DNA of 64,000 nt, taken from NCBI RefSeq assembly GCF_000507245.1, contig NC_023035.1, positions 1,651,501 to 1,715,500 of the forward strand, given 5' to 3'. Source of the stretch: Salinispira pacifica. Lineage in GTDB: Bacteria; Spirochaetota; Spirochaetia; DSM-27196; Salinispiraceae. Below are positions 1 to 8,073 of this stretch, piece by piece. Each line of letters opens with the position of its first letter. Position 1 is the first letter of the stretch. The notes beneath the pieces were generated by a model. The model was not told the DNA's origin. It was given only the letters and a program-made list of their open reading frames with translations, and ran no database searches. The position numbers were made by a program, and so were the translations under genes.

Positions 1-1
1 G

Positions 2-1156
2 CCCGCAGAATTACAGCTGAAGCAGAACAATACGGTGAAGTTTGATGTCCCTTCGGTGGGAGGATACTTTCAGGGCACATTCACCGGAACCCGGTCAATA
101 GACGGAACATGGTATCAGGGCGGGGCCCAGTTTCCTCTTGTTCTGGAACCGCAGGATACCCGGCCGGAAATATCCCGCCCCCAGGAACCCGAGCCTCCCT
201 ATCCCTATGTTTCCCGGGACCTGTATTTCAGAAATGATTCAGCGGACATACAGCTTGCGGGAACACTCACCCTTCCCAGGGGAGAAGGCCCGTTTCCGGC
301 GGTAGTGCTGGTCAGCGGTTCAGGTCCCCAAAACCGGGACGAAGAACTGATGGGGCATAAACCCTTTCTGGTGCTGGCTGACTATCTTACCCGGCAAGGT
401 ATTGCGGTTCTTCGATATGATGACCGTGGAGTTGGCCTGAGCGAGGGAGATTTTCAGGATGCCACAAGCCCGGATCTGGCCTCGGATGCGCTGGCCGCAT
501 GGAAGTATCTTGTTTCACAGAACGAAACCGACCCGCTCCGCACCGGTATTGCAGGGCATTCTGAAGGCGGGCTCATCGGTATCTATTTGGGATACCGTAA
601 TCCTGAAATTCCGTTTCTGGTATTGCTTGCTCCATCGGTAATTCAGGGAAGGGAACAGCTGCTTCTTCAATCGGAAATCATCATGCGTAGAAGCGGGGTA
701 AGCGAGGAAGCAATACGCAGGGAGCTCGATGCCGCAAAAGGAATCTTTGATATTCTCCAGCAGATACCTGTTAAAGAATCCCTGCCGCCGGAAACCATCA
801 GCCGCTTGGAAGAGCAGTATCGAACGATGGGGCTGAGTGGATCCCGACTGGAAAATGCCCTCCGGCAGATCACGTCCCGATGGTACCGCAATTTTCTTAC
901 CTACGATCCGTCTACGGAGATTAATGAGCTGGAGATGCCTGCTCTGGCGGTATTTGGAGGTCTGGATACCCAGGTCGATGCCCGGGCCAACAGCGCTCCC
1001 ATAACAGCAGAAAACATTGATGTGGTGACTCTCGACGGATTGAACCATCTCTTTCAGGAAGCGGAAAGCGGACTGCCTGCCGAATACGGCAGTATTTCCG
1101 AGACCATGAACCCGCGCCTTCTGGAGCTGGTCAGCTCATGGATTAATGGCCGTTGA
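2..1156 (+). CDS. Alpha/beta hydrolase, 5'-truncated by the window edge
   Basis: The frame is open to the first base, so the true start lies outside the window; the GTG at 35 is probably internal. The first ~45 visible residues (VPSVGGYFQGTF, GTWYQGGAQFPLVL) resemble the small beta-rich domain that precedes the hydrolase fold in a family of secreted or periplasmic esterases. The hydrolase domain shows the nucleophile elbow GHSEGG, a late Asp in FGGLDTQVD and a His in LDGLNHLF, a complete Ser-Asp-His triad. The substrate cannot be named. The 3' end overlaps the convergent DUF2188-like gene by 21 bp. Confidence 0.88.
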   Translation, partial: PAELQLKQNNTVKFDVPSVGGYFQGTFTGTRSIDGTWYQGGAQFPLVLEPQDTRPEISRPQEPEPPYPYVSRDLYFRNDSADIQLAGTLTLPRGEGPFPAVVLVSGSGPQNRDEELMGHKPFLVLADYLTRQGIAVLRYDDRGVGLSEGDFQDATSPDLASDALAAWKYLVSQNETDPLRTGIAGHSEGGLIGIYLGYRNPEIPFLVLLAPSVIQGREQLLLQSEIIMRRSGVSEEAIRRELDAAKGIFDILQQIPVKESLPPETISRLEEQYRTMGLSGSRLENALRQITSRWYRNFLTYDPSTEINELEMPALAVFGGLDTQVDARANSAPITAENIDVVTLDGLNHLFQEAESGLPAEYGSISETMNPRLLELVSSWINGR

Positions 1157-1396
1157 CTGCAGGCGGGGTTCGCTGTGTTCCCCGTTGGTTCCGTAAAACC
1201 ATTCGGATTCGAGGCGGCCCTCCCTGCTGCGTATTTTCAGCAGAGTTGGCGCAACGGCACGTGCATATTTTTTTGAGAAGTTTAGTGCCGCATCTTTGCT
1301 CTCAAACTCATTCACCGGAAAAGATCTCCCGTCCATTCTGAGAATCCAGCTTCCTAATCTGGCATCGTACTGAACATGGTAAATTTTCGTCATCAT
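1136..1396 (-). CDS. DUF2188-like small protein
   Basis: 86 residues. It shows the pattern of short DUF2188-type proteins: an N-terminal strand pair around a tryptophan (GSWILRMDGRSFPVNEFESK), an alanine-rich helix (DAALNFSKKYARAV) and a final strand. Function is unknown for the family. The last 21 bp overlap the 3' end of the hydrolase in antisense. Upstream there is a TATAAA -10-like hexamer (1450-1455, minus strand) and the palindrome at 1484-1499, about 48 bp before the predicted transcript start. It may therefore share regulation with the chemoreceptor/AfsA unit. Family assignment is from pattern only. Confidence 0.65.
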   Translation of the reverse strand: MMTKIYHVQYDARLGSWILRMDGRSFPVNEFESKDAALNFSKKYARAVAPTLLKIRSREGRLESEWFYGTNGEHSEPRLQSTAINP

Positions 1397-1483
1397 ATGT
1401 ATTACCCCGGTTGGCCTGCCCTGACCGTTGAAAGGGCTCAGGTCTCTTATTTATACCATACTCCCGCCCTGCGGATATGTGTA

Positions 1484-1499
1484 TAGCCAATTTTGGCTA
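1484..1499. promoter_or_regulatory. Palindromic operator, copy A
   Basis: TAGCCAATTTTGGCTA: 7-bp half-sites (TAGCCAA/TTGGCTA) that match perfectly around a TT centre. It is the most symmetric of four related 16-mers in the first 8.2 kb. Its centre lies 39 bp from the -10 hexamer of the minus-strand DUF2188-like gene. Confidence 0.6.
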
Positions 1500-1593
1500 A
1501 ATCAGTCTCCCGCACCGATGCAGACTGGTGTATGTTCACATTTCGCCGCACGTTGACTTCCCCTGAACTCCAGCGGGATGGAACGCATCCAAT

Positions 1594-1609
1594 TGACCAA
1601 AATTGGTTA
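1594..1609. promoter_or_regulatory. Palindromic operator, copy B
   Basis: TGACCAAAATTGGTTA, with an inner perfect palindrome ACCAA-AA-TTGGT. It lies 33 bp upstream of a TTGACA hexamer and about 155 bp upstream of the chemoreceptor start codon, so it is the candidate control site for the chemoreceptor-AfsA-SDR unit. Confidence 0.6.
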
Positions 1610-1755
1610 TATCAAAATATCAAAAAAAGGACATATATAAATTGACAGGGATAACAGGTCGGCATAGCTTGAATGCAATATGCACCGGCAGCGTATCCCT
1701 GTGGTCATACTATCTGTGGTGATACTATGCCAAACCATCTAAAAAGGATTCTGCG

Positions 1756-3840
1756 ATGAACACCAACCAAACTGCGAATGTAAAATCCATTCCCCTGCGA
1801 ATCGTACGGAACACGGCGACGGTATTTCTTATTGCCTTAACGGTACTCAGCGTTACCGATTACCTGCTGGAACAGGCAATCACCGGCAATGAGGCATTTC
1901 AGGGACTTCTTGCATATTTCAGCGAGTTCATGCTGCTGAATGTGCTCCCGATTTTAATCATATTCTCGGCGATCCTGTATTTTTACAGCAGGCCGATTCA
2001 GCGGGCATATGTCCAGCTTAGGGAACAGGGGAGGGCAGAGCCGGAAATTCTGGCCAGAGCAAAGAACCGGATGTTCAGGCTTTCCTCGGTAGTACTGGTT
2101 CTCAATTTTGTGAGCTTTTTCGGTGGAACCATTATCTTTTTTTCAACCCAGGGATATTTCAGTGATCCCGGCAGTCCCAGGCTCTGGTTCCATCTCATTT
2201 TCACCCTGTCCAGCTCGGGTGTATATGCATTTGTGCAGAGCTCCATGAACAGGCAGGTGCTCACGCCCGCCCGTAAGCTCATGCGGATTCATCGTATGGA
2301 GGAAGATACCCAAAGCAGGGAAATGAACCTGGAACGGAAAACGGTGCTCATTGCCTCCCTTCTGGCTCTCTATGCTCTTACCTATTTTCTGCCCAAGCTC
2401 TTTTTCGCCTATGAAGCGGAGCTGAACTACGCTCAGCAGCTGTACAGCATAGTAAATGAAGATGCTGATATGCAGGAAGCCCAGTCCGCCTTCGATGACA
2501 GATATGAGGAGTTTTCCAATCCTCCGGCGTTCAGGATGAATGAGCGGGATTTTCAGGCTCATTTACAGGGTGTGAGGCAGATATTTTTTATATCCTTCCT
2601 GGCGATCATGGCGATTGTGATCGCAGTTGCTCTCACATATTCTAAAGAGCTGGTCCTCCAGCTGAAAATCCAAAAGCAGAAAATTCAGGGAATTCTTTCG
2701 GGTGAGAACAGCCTGAGCGAACGTATTTCCATTACAACCAACGACGAGGTTGGAGAGCTCTCAGAGCTGATTAACCGATTTATGGATACTCTTGAATCCA
2801 TGCTGCAAAGCATTGCAGAAAGTTCGAAATCCATCTCCGGTTCATCCCGCTGGGTGAACGAGTCCATCAGTCAGGCCGGAACCGCAATGCACCAGATTGT
2901 GAGCTCGGTTGAGCAGATTTCCGGCAATGCCGATGAACAGTCCGGTTCTGTGCAGGCCGCCCGGGACAAGATCCGTGAAATTCAACACAGCATCGAGCGG
3001 ATCGGAAGGGACATCGAAAATCAGTCGGCATTCGTCGAGCAGACCGCTGGAGCTATGAATGAGATGGCCGGGAACATCGCATCAGTATCCAAAAACACCC
3101 AGGATGCCAACGGACTTGCCGCCACTCTCATGGAGCGGGCACGCAGCGGCGAACTGCAGATCGACCAGAGCATCCAGACCATGTCCGCCATTGAAGATGC
3201 CACTTCACAGGTAAACGATATTGTAAAGCTCATCGCCGATGTTGCGGCGCAGACCAATCTTCTGGCCATGAATGCAGCCATCGAAGCCGCCCACGCAGGA
3301 GAATCCGGCAGGGGATTTGCGGTGGTTGCGGAAGAAATACGGAAGCTTGCGGAAAACAGCAGCCAGCGTACCCGTGAAATTGAAGATCAGATAAAGCTCA
3401 TGAGTGAACGTGTGAAGGGCGGAGCTGAAGATACCAGGAAGGCCGGTGATGCATTCCGGAGCATTTTCCAGGGCATTCAGGAAACCAGCCGTTTGATCCA
3501 GCAGGTCAGCTCCGCCATGCTGGAGCAGAAGAGCGGTACCGATGAAATCCTTTCTTCGGTTGGATCGGTGGTTGAGGCCACCAACAGCGTTAAAGAACTC
3601 ACCGGAAGCCTTCAGAATCAGAGTGTGCACATTGACGGAAGCATGGTTGAACTGGTCGATATATCCACCCATATCAGGGAGGCAACCAGCGAACAGAGCA
3701 GGAGTAACGGGGAAGTATCGAATATGATAGGCCGGCTGAAGGACAGTTCTGAAGCGAACATGGAAGTGGTGGGCAGTCTGGAGACAATTCTCAAGCGATT
3801 TAATCTGAATGGAGACGGAAATGGAAACGACCATATCTAA
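1756..3840 (+). CDS. Methyl-accepting chemotaxis protein with a multi-helix membrane sensor region
   Basis: 694 residues. The N-terminal ~300 residues hold about six hydrophobic helices (roughly 20-38, 55-75, 100-125, 145-160, 195-212, 270-293) and no large periplasmic domain, so any ligand is likely sensed in or near the membrane. A HAMP-like stretch follows (about 300-350), then a coiled-coil signalling domain. The hairpin tip is present ([20 protein letters not shown], then [16 protein letters not shown]), which docks CheA/CheW. The start has an AAAAAGGATT ribosome-binding region. The 3' end overlaps the AfsA-like gene by 20 bp, which suggests translational coupling and a shared role. The ligand is unknown. 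Confidence 0.93.
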   Translation: MNTNQTANVKSIPLRIVRNTATVFLIALTVLSVTDYLLEQAITGNEAFQGLLAYFSEFMLLNVLPILIIFSAILYFYSRPIQRAYVQLREQGRAEPEILARAKNRMFRLSSVVLVLNFVSFFGGTIIFFSTQGYFSDPGSPRLWFHLIFTLSSSGVYAFVQSSMNRQVLTPARKLMRIHRMEEDTQSREMNLERKTVLIASLLALYALTYFLPKLFFAYEAELNYAQQLYSIVNEDADMQEAQSAFDDRYEEFSNPPAFRMNERDFQAHLQGVRQIFFISFLAIMAIVIAVALTYSKELVLQLKIQKQKIQGILSGENSLSERISITTNDEVGELSELINRFMDTLESMLQSIAESSKSISGSSRWVNESISQAGTAMHQIVSSVEQISGNADEQSGSVQAARDKIREIQHSIERIGRDIENQSAFVEQTAGAMNEMAGNIASVSKNTQDANGLAATLMERARSGELQIDQSIQTMSAIEDATSQVNDIVKLIADVAAQTNLLAMNAAIEAAHAGESGRGFAVVAEEIRKLAENSSQRTREIEDQIKLMSERVKGGAEDTRKAGDAFRSIFQGIQETSRLIQQVSSAMLEQKSGTDEILSSVGSVVEATNSVKELTGSLQNQSVHIDGSMVELVDISTHIREATSEQSRSNGEVSNMIGRLKDSSEANMEVVGSLETILKRFNLNGDGNGNDHI

Positions 3841-5104
3841 GTCCCTGGTTCACAAGAGCCGGGATGAAAACGTGCTTCTGGCGAACCTCCGGCGGGTCCT
3901 CCCAAGAGCCTTCCGTGAAGAGGACTTTGAAAAATTTCTGGCCCGGACATCGGCATCCGAAGCCTCGGATGTCCGGGGGGTATACAAGCTGATACAGTCC
4001 CCTGGAATATTCGGCGGTGTCCCTCATTATGTCATGAAGGAGCCGCTGGGTACTCTCAGATTGAGTCCAGAGGAGTATGAAGCTGTTCTCAAGGCAATTC
4101 CCCCGAAAAGCAGGGAACGATTCAAAGAAAGTTACAAACCTCTGTCTCAGAACCCGGAAGCCGATGGCTGCTCTGAACCGGAGGATCGGTCCGCAGCTGT
4201 AGATCAGGTATCCAGAATGAATCCGCTGCACAATGGAGACTTGATTCTCAAGGATTTTCTTGAAGATGATCTATTGAACAGGGTAATTAAACATGCGGGG
4301 AAAAAAGAATACTACGTAGATAATTCCCTGCAGGCTGACATATCCCGGATACTGGAAAAGTACGGGTATCAGGACCAGCGGGAGATATTTCTCGCAAATC
4401 TTGTGGTGGATACTGACCATTCCTTCTTTTTTGAGCATCCCAATGAGCATGTGCCGGGCATCATGATTCTCGAGGCATGCCGGCAGATGGTTGTTGCCTG
4501 TGCCCATGAATACGGAAATGTCTCGGCCCGGGGTGCACATATGATTCTGGATGTGATGGAAGCCAAATTCGACGGATTTCTGGAGCTGTACGCACCGGTG
4601 ATCCTCCGGGCTCATGTTACTTCCAAAAAGATCCAGCGGGGCAGCTGGTCCACGGTGGGGATGGAGATTACCATTCACCAGAACGGCGAGCAGCTGGGCA
4701 GTGTCCGGGTCAGCGGTAGCAATGTGGGCGAGCACGTGTTCAAATGGATACGGGAGGGAAAGCGCAGCGAGCTGGAGGAATTGCCTTTTTACCCTCCGGA
4801 ACATCTGGAGCACACCCTCCTGTTGAAGAAACGGGGCATAGAAGGCTGGCTGGAAGGCCGTCTCCGGCGGATCAATCTCAGGGGCTTTTCCCTTCTCAAT
4901 GACTGGGCAGAGAAAGTTCACGAGCAGGATGAGATGGATTTTGTTCTGATTGTGGCCGGCATATCCGTAAAAGGCGTGTGCAGCTTCTCTGCAGGTGAGG
5001 AGGGATATGATTTTATGATCACACATATGCCCGAAGCTGAGCTGGACAGGCTTGAGTTGATTATCAAGCGCTACTGCAAGGTTCCGGAAAAAGCGGTGTT
5101 ATAG
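3821..5104 (+). CDS. AfsA-like hotdog protein with a C-terminal PilZ-like region
   Basis: 427 residues from the ATG at 3821. This start is preferred over the ATG at 3809 because GGAG lies about 7 bp upstream. Residues ~1-30 ([19 protein letters not shown]) resemble the start of AfsA repeat 1. Residues ~190-310 carry the strongest AfsA signature: [20 protein letters not shown] followed by LEACRQMV. AfsA proteins condense a beta-ketoacyl-ACP with dihydroxyacetone phosphate to make gamma-butyrolactone signals. Residues ~335-425 ([14 protein letters not shown] onward) look like a divergent PilZ domain without the full c-di-GMP motif; that part is tentative. The gene is coupled to the upstream chemoreceptor and followed by a dehydrogenase, which fits synthesis of a diffusible lactone or related ester. 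Product unknown. Confidence 0.78.
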   Translation: METTISKSLVHKSRDENVLLANLRRVLPRAFREEDFEKFLARTSASEASDVRGVYKLIQSPGIFGGVPHYVMKEPLGTLRLSPEEYEAVLKAIPPKSRERFKESYKPLSQNPEADGCSEPEDRSAAVDQVSRMNPLHNGDLILKDFLEDDLLNRVIKHAGKKEYYVDNSLQADISRILEKYGYQDQREIFLANLVVDTDHSFFFEHPNEHVPGIMILEACRQMVVACAHEYGNVSARGAHMILDVMEAKFDGFLELYAPVILRAHVTSKKIQRGSWSTVGMEITIHQNGEQLGSVRVSGSNVGEHVFKWIREGKRSELEELPFYPPEHLEHTLLLKKRGIEGWLEGRLRRINLRGFSLLNDWAEKVHEQDEMDFVLIVAGISVKGVCSFSAGEEGYDFMITHMPEAELDRLELIIKRYCKVPEKAVL

Positions 5105-5136
5105 CCGGCGGGTAATTACAAACAGAAAGGAATACA

Positions 5137-5276
5137 GTGCACCGAAGCTTGTGAAAAAGGTTCGTGTATGAACATGTTTGACAATTACCACTCTACAGCT
5201 GGTGTTAGAAGTTTATCCGGCACTATATCTGTACATCTTGATGGGAAAAATGTGCGCTTTACAAGCTTCCGTGCAC
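5137..5276. repeat. Imperfect inverted repeat flanking about 100 bp
   Basis: The left arm GTGCACCGAAGCTTGTGAAA (5137-5156) is matched by the right arm TTTACAAGCTTCCGTGCAC (5258-5276, reverse complement GTGCACGGAAGCTTGTAAA). They differ at one base and one indel and are separated by 101 bp. The arms bracket the ribosome-binding site and most of the 43-codon ORF, ending just before the ribosome-binding site of the dehydrogenase. It could fold as a long hairpin in the mRNA or mark a tiny mobile unit. Integron attC core ends are absent. Confidence 0.6.
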
Positions 5277-5299
5277 TAAAAAAAAGGAAATATCCATGA
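5168..5299 (+). CDS. Candidate 43-residue small protein between the AfsA-like gene and the SDR
   Basis: ATG at 5168, preceded by AAAAAGG with 7-bp spacing. It reads 43 codons (MNMFDNYHSTAGVRSLSG and onward, ending ALKKRKYP) and stops at a TGA that overlaps the dehydrogenase start as ATGA. The basic C-terminus and strand-like middle match no family I recognise. Good ribosome-binding site, exact ATGA coupling and co-direction support it; its shortness and the inverted repeat that overlaps both ends argue for caution. Confidence 0.4.
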   Translation: MNMFDNYHSTAGVRSLSGTISVHLDGKNVRFTSFRALKKRKYP

Positions 5300-6051
5300 A
5301 ATTGAACAACAAAGTAATATTAGTGACCGGCGGGTCAACGGGCATTGGAAAGGCCGCCAGCAGGCTTCTCGCTTCTCAGGGCGCACGGGTCGTTTTTACC
5401 GGTCGCAGAAAGAGTGCAGGTGAAGCCTGCGAAAAAGAATTACAGGATGAAAACCTGGATGTACGCTATGTCCCCTGCGATATATCGTCCCGGGAGCAGG
5501 TGGATGAGCTGTTCGGAATAATCCGCTCAGAGTATTCTGTACTTCACGCCGCATTCAACAATGCGGGCATTGATGGAGTAAAATCCGAGATTCTTCAGGC
5601 CGAACAGAGTGACTGGGATGAAATAATTGCGGTGAATCTCACCGGAACCTTTATGCTGGTTCAGCGGGAACTTGAGATGATGCTTCCCCGGGGTGAAGGC
5701 AGCATTGTGAACATGTCCAGTGTATGCGGAACCATCGCACGGAAGGGAAGGGTAGCATACAATGCCAGCCGCCACGGTGTGGAAGCCATAACCAAAACTG
5801 CCGCCCTGGAATATGCTTCCTCAGGCATCCGGGTTAATGCCGTTGCCCCTGGATCGGTAAAGACTGATATTTTTCTCAGAAGTACCGGAGGGGATCCGAA
5901 AAAGCAGGCCATGTATAATGCAGGCCATCCCATTGGAAGGGTGGGGGAACCTGACGAAATTGCACGGGCTGTGCTGTGGCTGATGACTGACGCACCGGAC
6001 TTTATGGCGGGGCATACCCTGATGCTGGACGGCGGGTTCACAATTCAGTAA
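5296..6051 (+). CDS. Short-chain dehydrogenase/reductase with Arg in place of the catalytic Lys
   Basis: 251 residues, full length for a classical SDR. It shows the nucleotide-binding TGGSTGIG at the N-terminus, FNNAGID, the catalytic Ser region NMSSVCG, and Tyr155. The usual YxxxK reads YNASR, so the active-site Lys is Arg159. The C-terminal MLDGG motif is normal. Members reduce or oxidise carbonyls with NAD(P)H, and SDRs act after AfsA in some streptomycete butanolide pathways. Position directly after the AfsA-like gene supports a linked pathway, but K159R may slow catalysis or indicate a modified role. The ribosome-binding site lies in AAAAAAGGAAAT. Confidence 0.88.
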   Translation: MKLNNKVILVTGGSTGIGKAASRLLASQGARVVFTGRRKSAGEACEKELQDENLDVRYVPCDISSREQVDELFGIIRSEYSVLHAAFNNAGIDGVKSEILQAEQSDWDEIIAVNLTGTFMLVQRELEMMLPRGEGSIVNMSSVCGTIARKGRVAYNASRHGVEAITKTAALEYASSGIRVNAVAPGSVKTDIFLRSTGGDPKKQAMYNAGHPIGRVGEPDEIARAVLWLMTDAPDFMAGHTLMLDGGFTIQ

Positions 6052-6104
6052 AACGCTCCGATACCAGGGAAATAGCTATGTCTGTTTTATATTTTATATG
6101 ATGA

Positions 6105-6581
6105 TTATTGAATACTCCGGCCCGGCGGGTATCCCCAGCTCTCCGGAGTGTGCAATGAATCTCCCACATCACCTGTAAGATCGATGCGCCTGATATCCCG
6201 AAGACCTCGTCCCGTATAGCTGCTGCGGACATTGCATTTTCGCAGAATTTTCAGGCTTTCATAAATCCGTTCGGTGCTCAGCTCTACGCCGGAGAGTGCC
6301 GGAGAAAGTATAAGGTTTATTTGCCTGTTGATATTCAGGCTGATCTGCTGTTTCCATGGCAGGAGACCCCCGGCCGCATAAAGTTCCGCGGACTGGCGCT
6401 GGATGTACCTGGCGGCCTGTTGAGAAAGTGTTTGTCGGACAATATCGCTGCGGTAGGTTAAGAGAGCCTCACTTAATGAAGCCCGGCGGCGCAGCCATTC
6501 AATCTGGGGTTTAACCACCCGTTCTATGACGATCTGGAACGCAGCAAACATTGAGACGCCAATTACAATTTCCCAAACCAT
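6105..6581 (-). CDS. Unknown protein with one N-terminal membrane helix
   Basis: 158 residues; no family recognised. Residues ~1-22 form one hydrophobic helix (VWEIVIGVSMFAAFQIVI), followed by a basic, mostly helical soluble part with RQTLSQQAARYIQRQSAELY and a hydrophilic C-terminus. A GGGAG ribosome-binding site precedes the ATG. A TATACT -10 hexamer (6603-6608, minus strand) and palindrome copy C, centred about 43 bp before the predicted transcript start, suggest activation by the nearby LuxR-type regulator. The 3' end converges with the SDR gene, 53 bp away. Confidence 0.72.
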   Translation of the reverse strand: MVWEIVIGVSMFAAFQIVIERVVKPQIEWLRRRASLSEALLTYRSDIVRQTLSQQAARYIQRQSAELYAAGGLLPWKQQISLNINRQINLILSPALSGVELSTERIYESLKILRKCNVRSSYTGRGLRDIRRIDLTGDVGDSLHTPESWGYPPGRSIQ

Positions 6582-6602
6582 ATATACTCCCTATACATTA
6601 CA

Positions 6603-6647
6603 AGTATAGTTTTTTAAATATAATTAATATATAACTAATTTTGGTTA
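6603..6647 (-). promoter_or_regulatory. Predicted promoter with palindromic operator copy C
   Basis: A TATACT -10 hexamer at 6603-6608 (minus strand) and the 16-mer TAACTAATTTTGGTTA at 6632-6647. The palindrome spans the stop codon of the LuxR-type gene, and its centre is 34 bp from the -10 centre, where it would replace a -35 element. The AT-rich stretch between them (6611-6631) has no good TTGACA. Confidence 0.55.
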
Positions 6648-6970
6648 TTTGGCCGTTCCTGCTCTTCATGGTTGTAGTACCAGCGGATCTTTTCTATCAA
6701 TTGTTGTTTGGTGTTCACATTGAGTTTTCTTCGCATGGACTTGAGATGGTTTCTGAACGTTTCGGGGGAGATATTCATTCGCCATGCCAGCTCCTTATCG
6801 GTCTCAGGATGCTTCATCAGCAGTTTCCCCACTTCCAGTTCTCTTCTGGAAAATCCGGCTTTCTCTAAATCCACCTCTTCCCCGTGAAACTCCTTCAGCT
6901 TGTCCCGGTATTCAATGTCTTTTTTTCTGAGGGTTTGAATCCACTGCCATTCTCCCAGAGAGAAGGCCAC
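6635..6970 (-). CDS. LuxR/GerE-type DNA-binding domain, 3' part of a frameshifted membrane regulator
   Basis: About 111 residues. The C-terminal ~60 form a GerE-type helix-turn-helix: FSRRELEVGKLL, then TDKELAWRMNISPETFRNHL as scanning and recognition helices, then MRRKLNVNTKQQLIEKI. The start at 6970 is a GTG without a clear ribosome-binding site. Its first residues (AFSLGEWQWIQTL) continue the last membrane helix encoded in the other frame upstream. Adding one T to the T7 tract at 6972-6978 joins the two into one 257-residue protein: six helices, a coiled linker and the HTH. It is the best candidate to bind the four local 16-bp palindromes. The join is inferred. Confidence 0.72.
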   Translation of the reverse strand: MAFSLGEWQWIQTLRKKDIEYRDKLKEFHGEEVDLEKAGFSRRELEVGKLLMKHPETDKELAWRMNISPETFRNHLKSMRRKLNVNTKQQLIEKIRWYYNHEEQERPNNQN

Positions 6971-7407
6971 GAAAAAAAGAATACAAAGGCCATTACGTTG
7001 ATTCCGGCACTGAAATGTTCGTTTCCGAAGAAGGAAATCAGGATCAGGACATAGATGAGAACGATGATGAATACCGACTTCATGATAAAGTGTTTTTGCA
7101 AAAAGCCGTATTTGTAAAACAGATATATTGCAAGGATCATGAATCCCATGCCGTACACGTTTTCCGGTCCGTCAATAATGGAAACTGCAGCTATTACGGT
7201 AAGAAAGGCAATATGGGATATTCGTAAGGTTTTCCCGCCAAAGAACTGGAGAAGCGAAAAATATATCAGTCCTATAGCCGGCATAATGAATATCGGTTCT
7301 CTGAAGACCCGGCCGGTGAAGCCGTTTTCATCAATAAAAAACCAGGTATTCATGACTGTGACAATAAGACCGAAGCTGATGAACAGCAGGTTGATTCGCT
7401 TCTCCAT
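6895..7407 (-). CDS. Six-helix membrane sensor region, 5' part of a frameshifted LuxR-type regulator
   Basis: 170 residues as read, of which the first ~145 are membrane-spanning: hydrophobic stretches at about 6-24, 37-56, 62-78, 84-100, 108-127 and 133-147. After the T7 tract (A7 on the plus strand, 6972-6978) the frame gives an unrelated tail (SWPSLWENGSG) that stops inside the HTH gene. Without the shift the protein would run into VAFSLGEWQW and a LuxR-type HTH. Membrane-anchored LuxR-type regulators exist, so the fused form is the likely functional one. The tract could be a sequencing error, a mutation, phase variation or transcriptional slippage. Confidence 0.68.
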   Translation of the reverse strand: MEKRINLLFISFGLIVTVMNTWFFIDENGFTGRVFREPIFIMPAIGLIYFSLLQFFGGKTLRISHIAFLTVIAAVSIIDGPENVYGMGFMILAIYLFYKYGFLQKHFIMKSVFIIVLIYVLILISFFGNEHFSAGINVMAFVFFFSWPSLWENGSGFKPSEKKTLNTGTS

Positions 7408-7461
7408 TCTTGCTCTCTATGATGAGACTCAATCAGTGCTCAGTACTTCATGAATGAGTCC

Positions 7462-8040
7462 TCAATATCCGGTATTGTTCCAGAAAGACATCGTCGTTAC
7501 CACAGATAATGCGAATACTGCATCCAGACGCATGGCCTGAGCTTTGTTAATCACCTTCATCAACTGTTCCCTCGCCGATGAAAATTCCCATGCACCATTA
7601 TTCAATGGATTATATTTGTTCTTCGCAAGATCTTCCTCTCTGTCCGCCTGGTAGTCCTGAAGCATCACCAGGGATGCAAGGGCAAGGCCTTTTTCAACCA
7701 CTTCCTGATTGCCCTTCCGCATGATGTTGTGAAAGGGTTGGAGACGGGAGAGGATATTATTGTCATGTTCCGGATGGTGAAGGAACAGATCCCGTCCACC
7801 GTTGCGCTCTGCCATATATACCACAACATTCATAAAACCGGTACCCTCGGGATTCGGGCAATCCGCAAATTTCGGCAGAAGGCCGAACATACGTATCAGC
7901 TTATGATTTTTCATTGCTTCGGTCTCTTCATCGCTAAGCCGAAGGGCCGGTTGTACCCTGCTGACAATAGATTCCCAGAGAACCTTTTCCTCATCCAACA
8001 GCTCGCCGTTGAGGTGGTTTACATCTTTGAAGTCATTCAT
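7462..8040 (-). CDS. Unknown cytoplasmic protein
   Basis: 192 residues, no family recognised, mostly helical and charged, without signal peptide or membrane helix. Visible stretches are LLPKFADCPNPEGTGFMNVV, AERNGGRDLFLHHPEHDNN and a C-terminal helix KVINKAQAMRLDAVFALSVV. A clean TATAAT lies upstream (8074-8079, minus strand) without a good -35, and palindrome copy D sits about 67 bp before the predicted transcript start, a spacing typical of an upstream activator. AAGGAG precedes the ATG. It probably belongs to the regulon of the neighbouring LuxR-type regulator, which starts 54 bp downstream of its stop. Confidence 0.72.
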   Translation of the reverse strand: MNDFKDVNHLNGELLDEEKVLWESIVSRVQPALRLSDEETEAMKNHKLIRMFGLLPKFADCPNPEGTGFMNVVVYMAERNGGRDLFLHHPEHDNNILSRLQPFHNIMRKGNQEVVEKGLALASLVMLQDYQADREEDLAKNKYNPLNNGAWEFSSAREQLMKVINKAQAMRLDAVFALSVVTTMSFWNNTGY

Positions 8041-8073
8041 ATGAACTCCTTAATATAAAAAGATGCTTTTACT

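Larger units (their letters stand above)
1397..1755. other. Divergent control region between the DUF2188-like gene and the chemoreceptor operon
   Basis: No gene is seen in these 359 bases. They contain two copies of the 16-bp palindrome (1484-1499 and 1594-1609). A TTGACA hexamer lies at 1642-1647 with only a weak -10 (TAGCTT, 1665-1670) at 17 bp. A 13-nt direct repeat spaced 15 bp follows (GTGGTCATACTAT at 1701-1713, GTGGTGATACTAT at 1716-1728), just before the AAAAAGGATT ribosome-binding region of the chemoreceptor. The lack of a good -10 next to TTGACA suggests an activated promoter. This is inference. Confidence 0.5.

Noticed and set aside
1637-1670. Sigma-28 (flagellar) promoter for the first chemoreceptor
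   Set aside because: A TAAA is present, but the downstream element (GTCGGCAT) matches GCCGATAA poorly.
3205-3834. 209-codon minus-strand open frame inside the first chemoreceptor
   Set aside because: It lies opposite the highly conserved MCP signalling domain, which explains its openness.
5137-5276. Integron attC site or insertion-sequence ends
   Set aside because: Arms are inverted, but the attC core sequences (RYYYAAC/GTTRRRY) are missing and no transposase or target duplication is visible.
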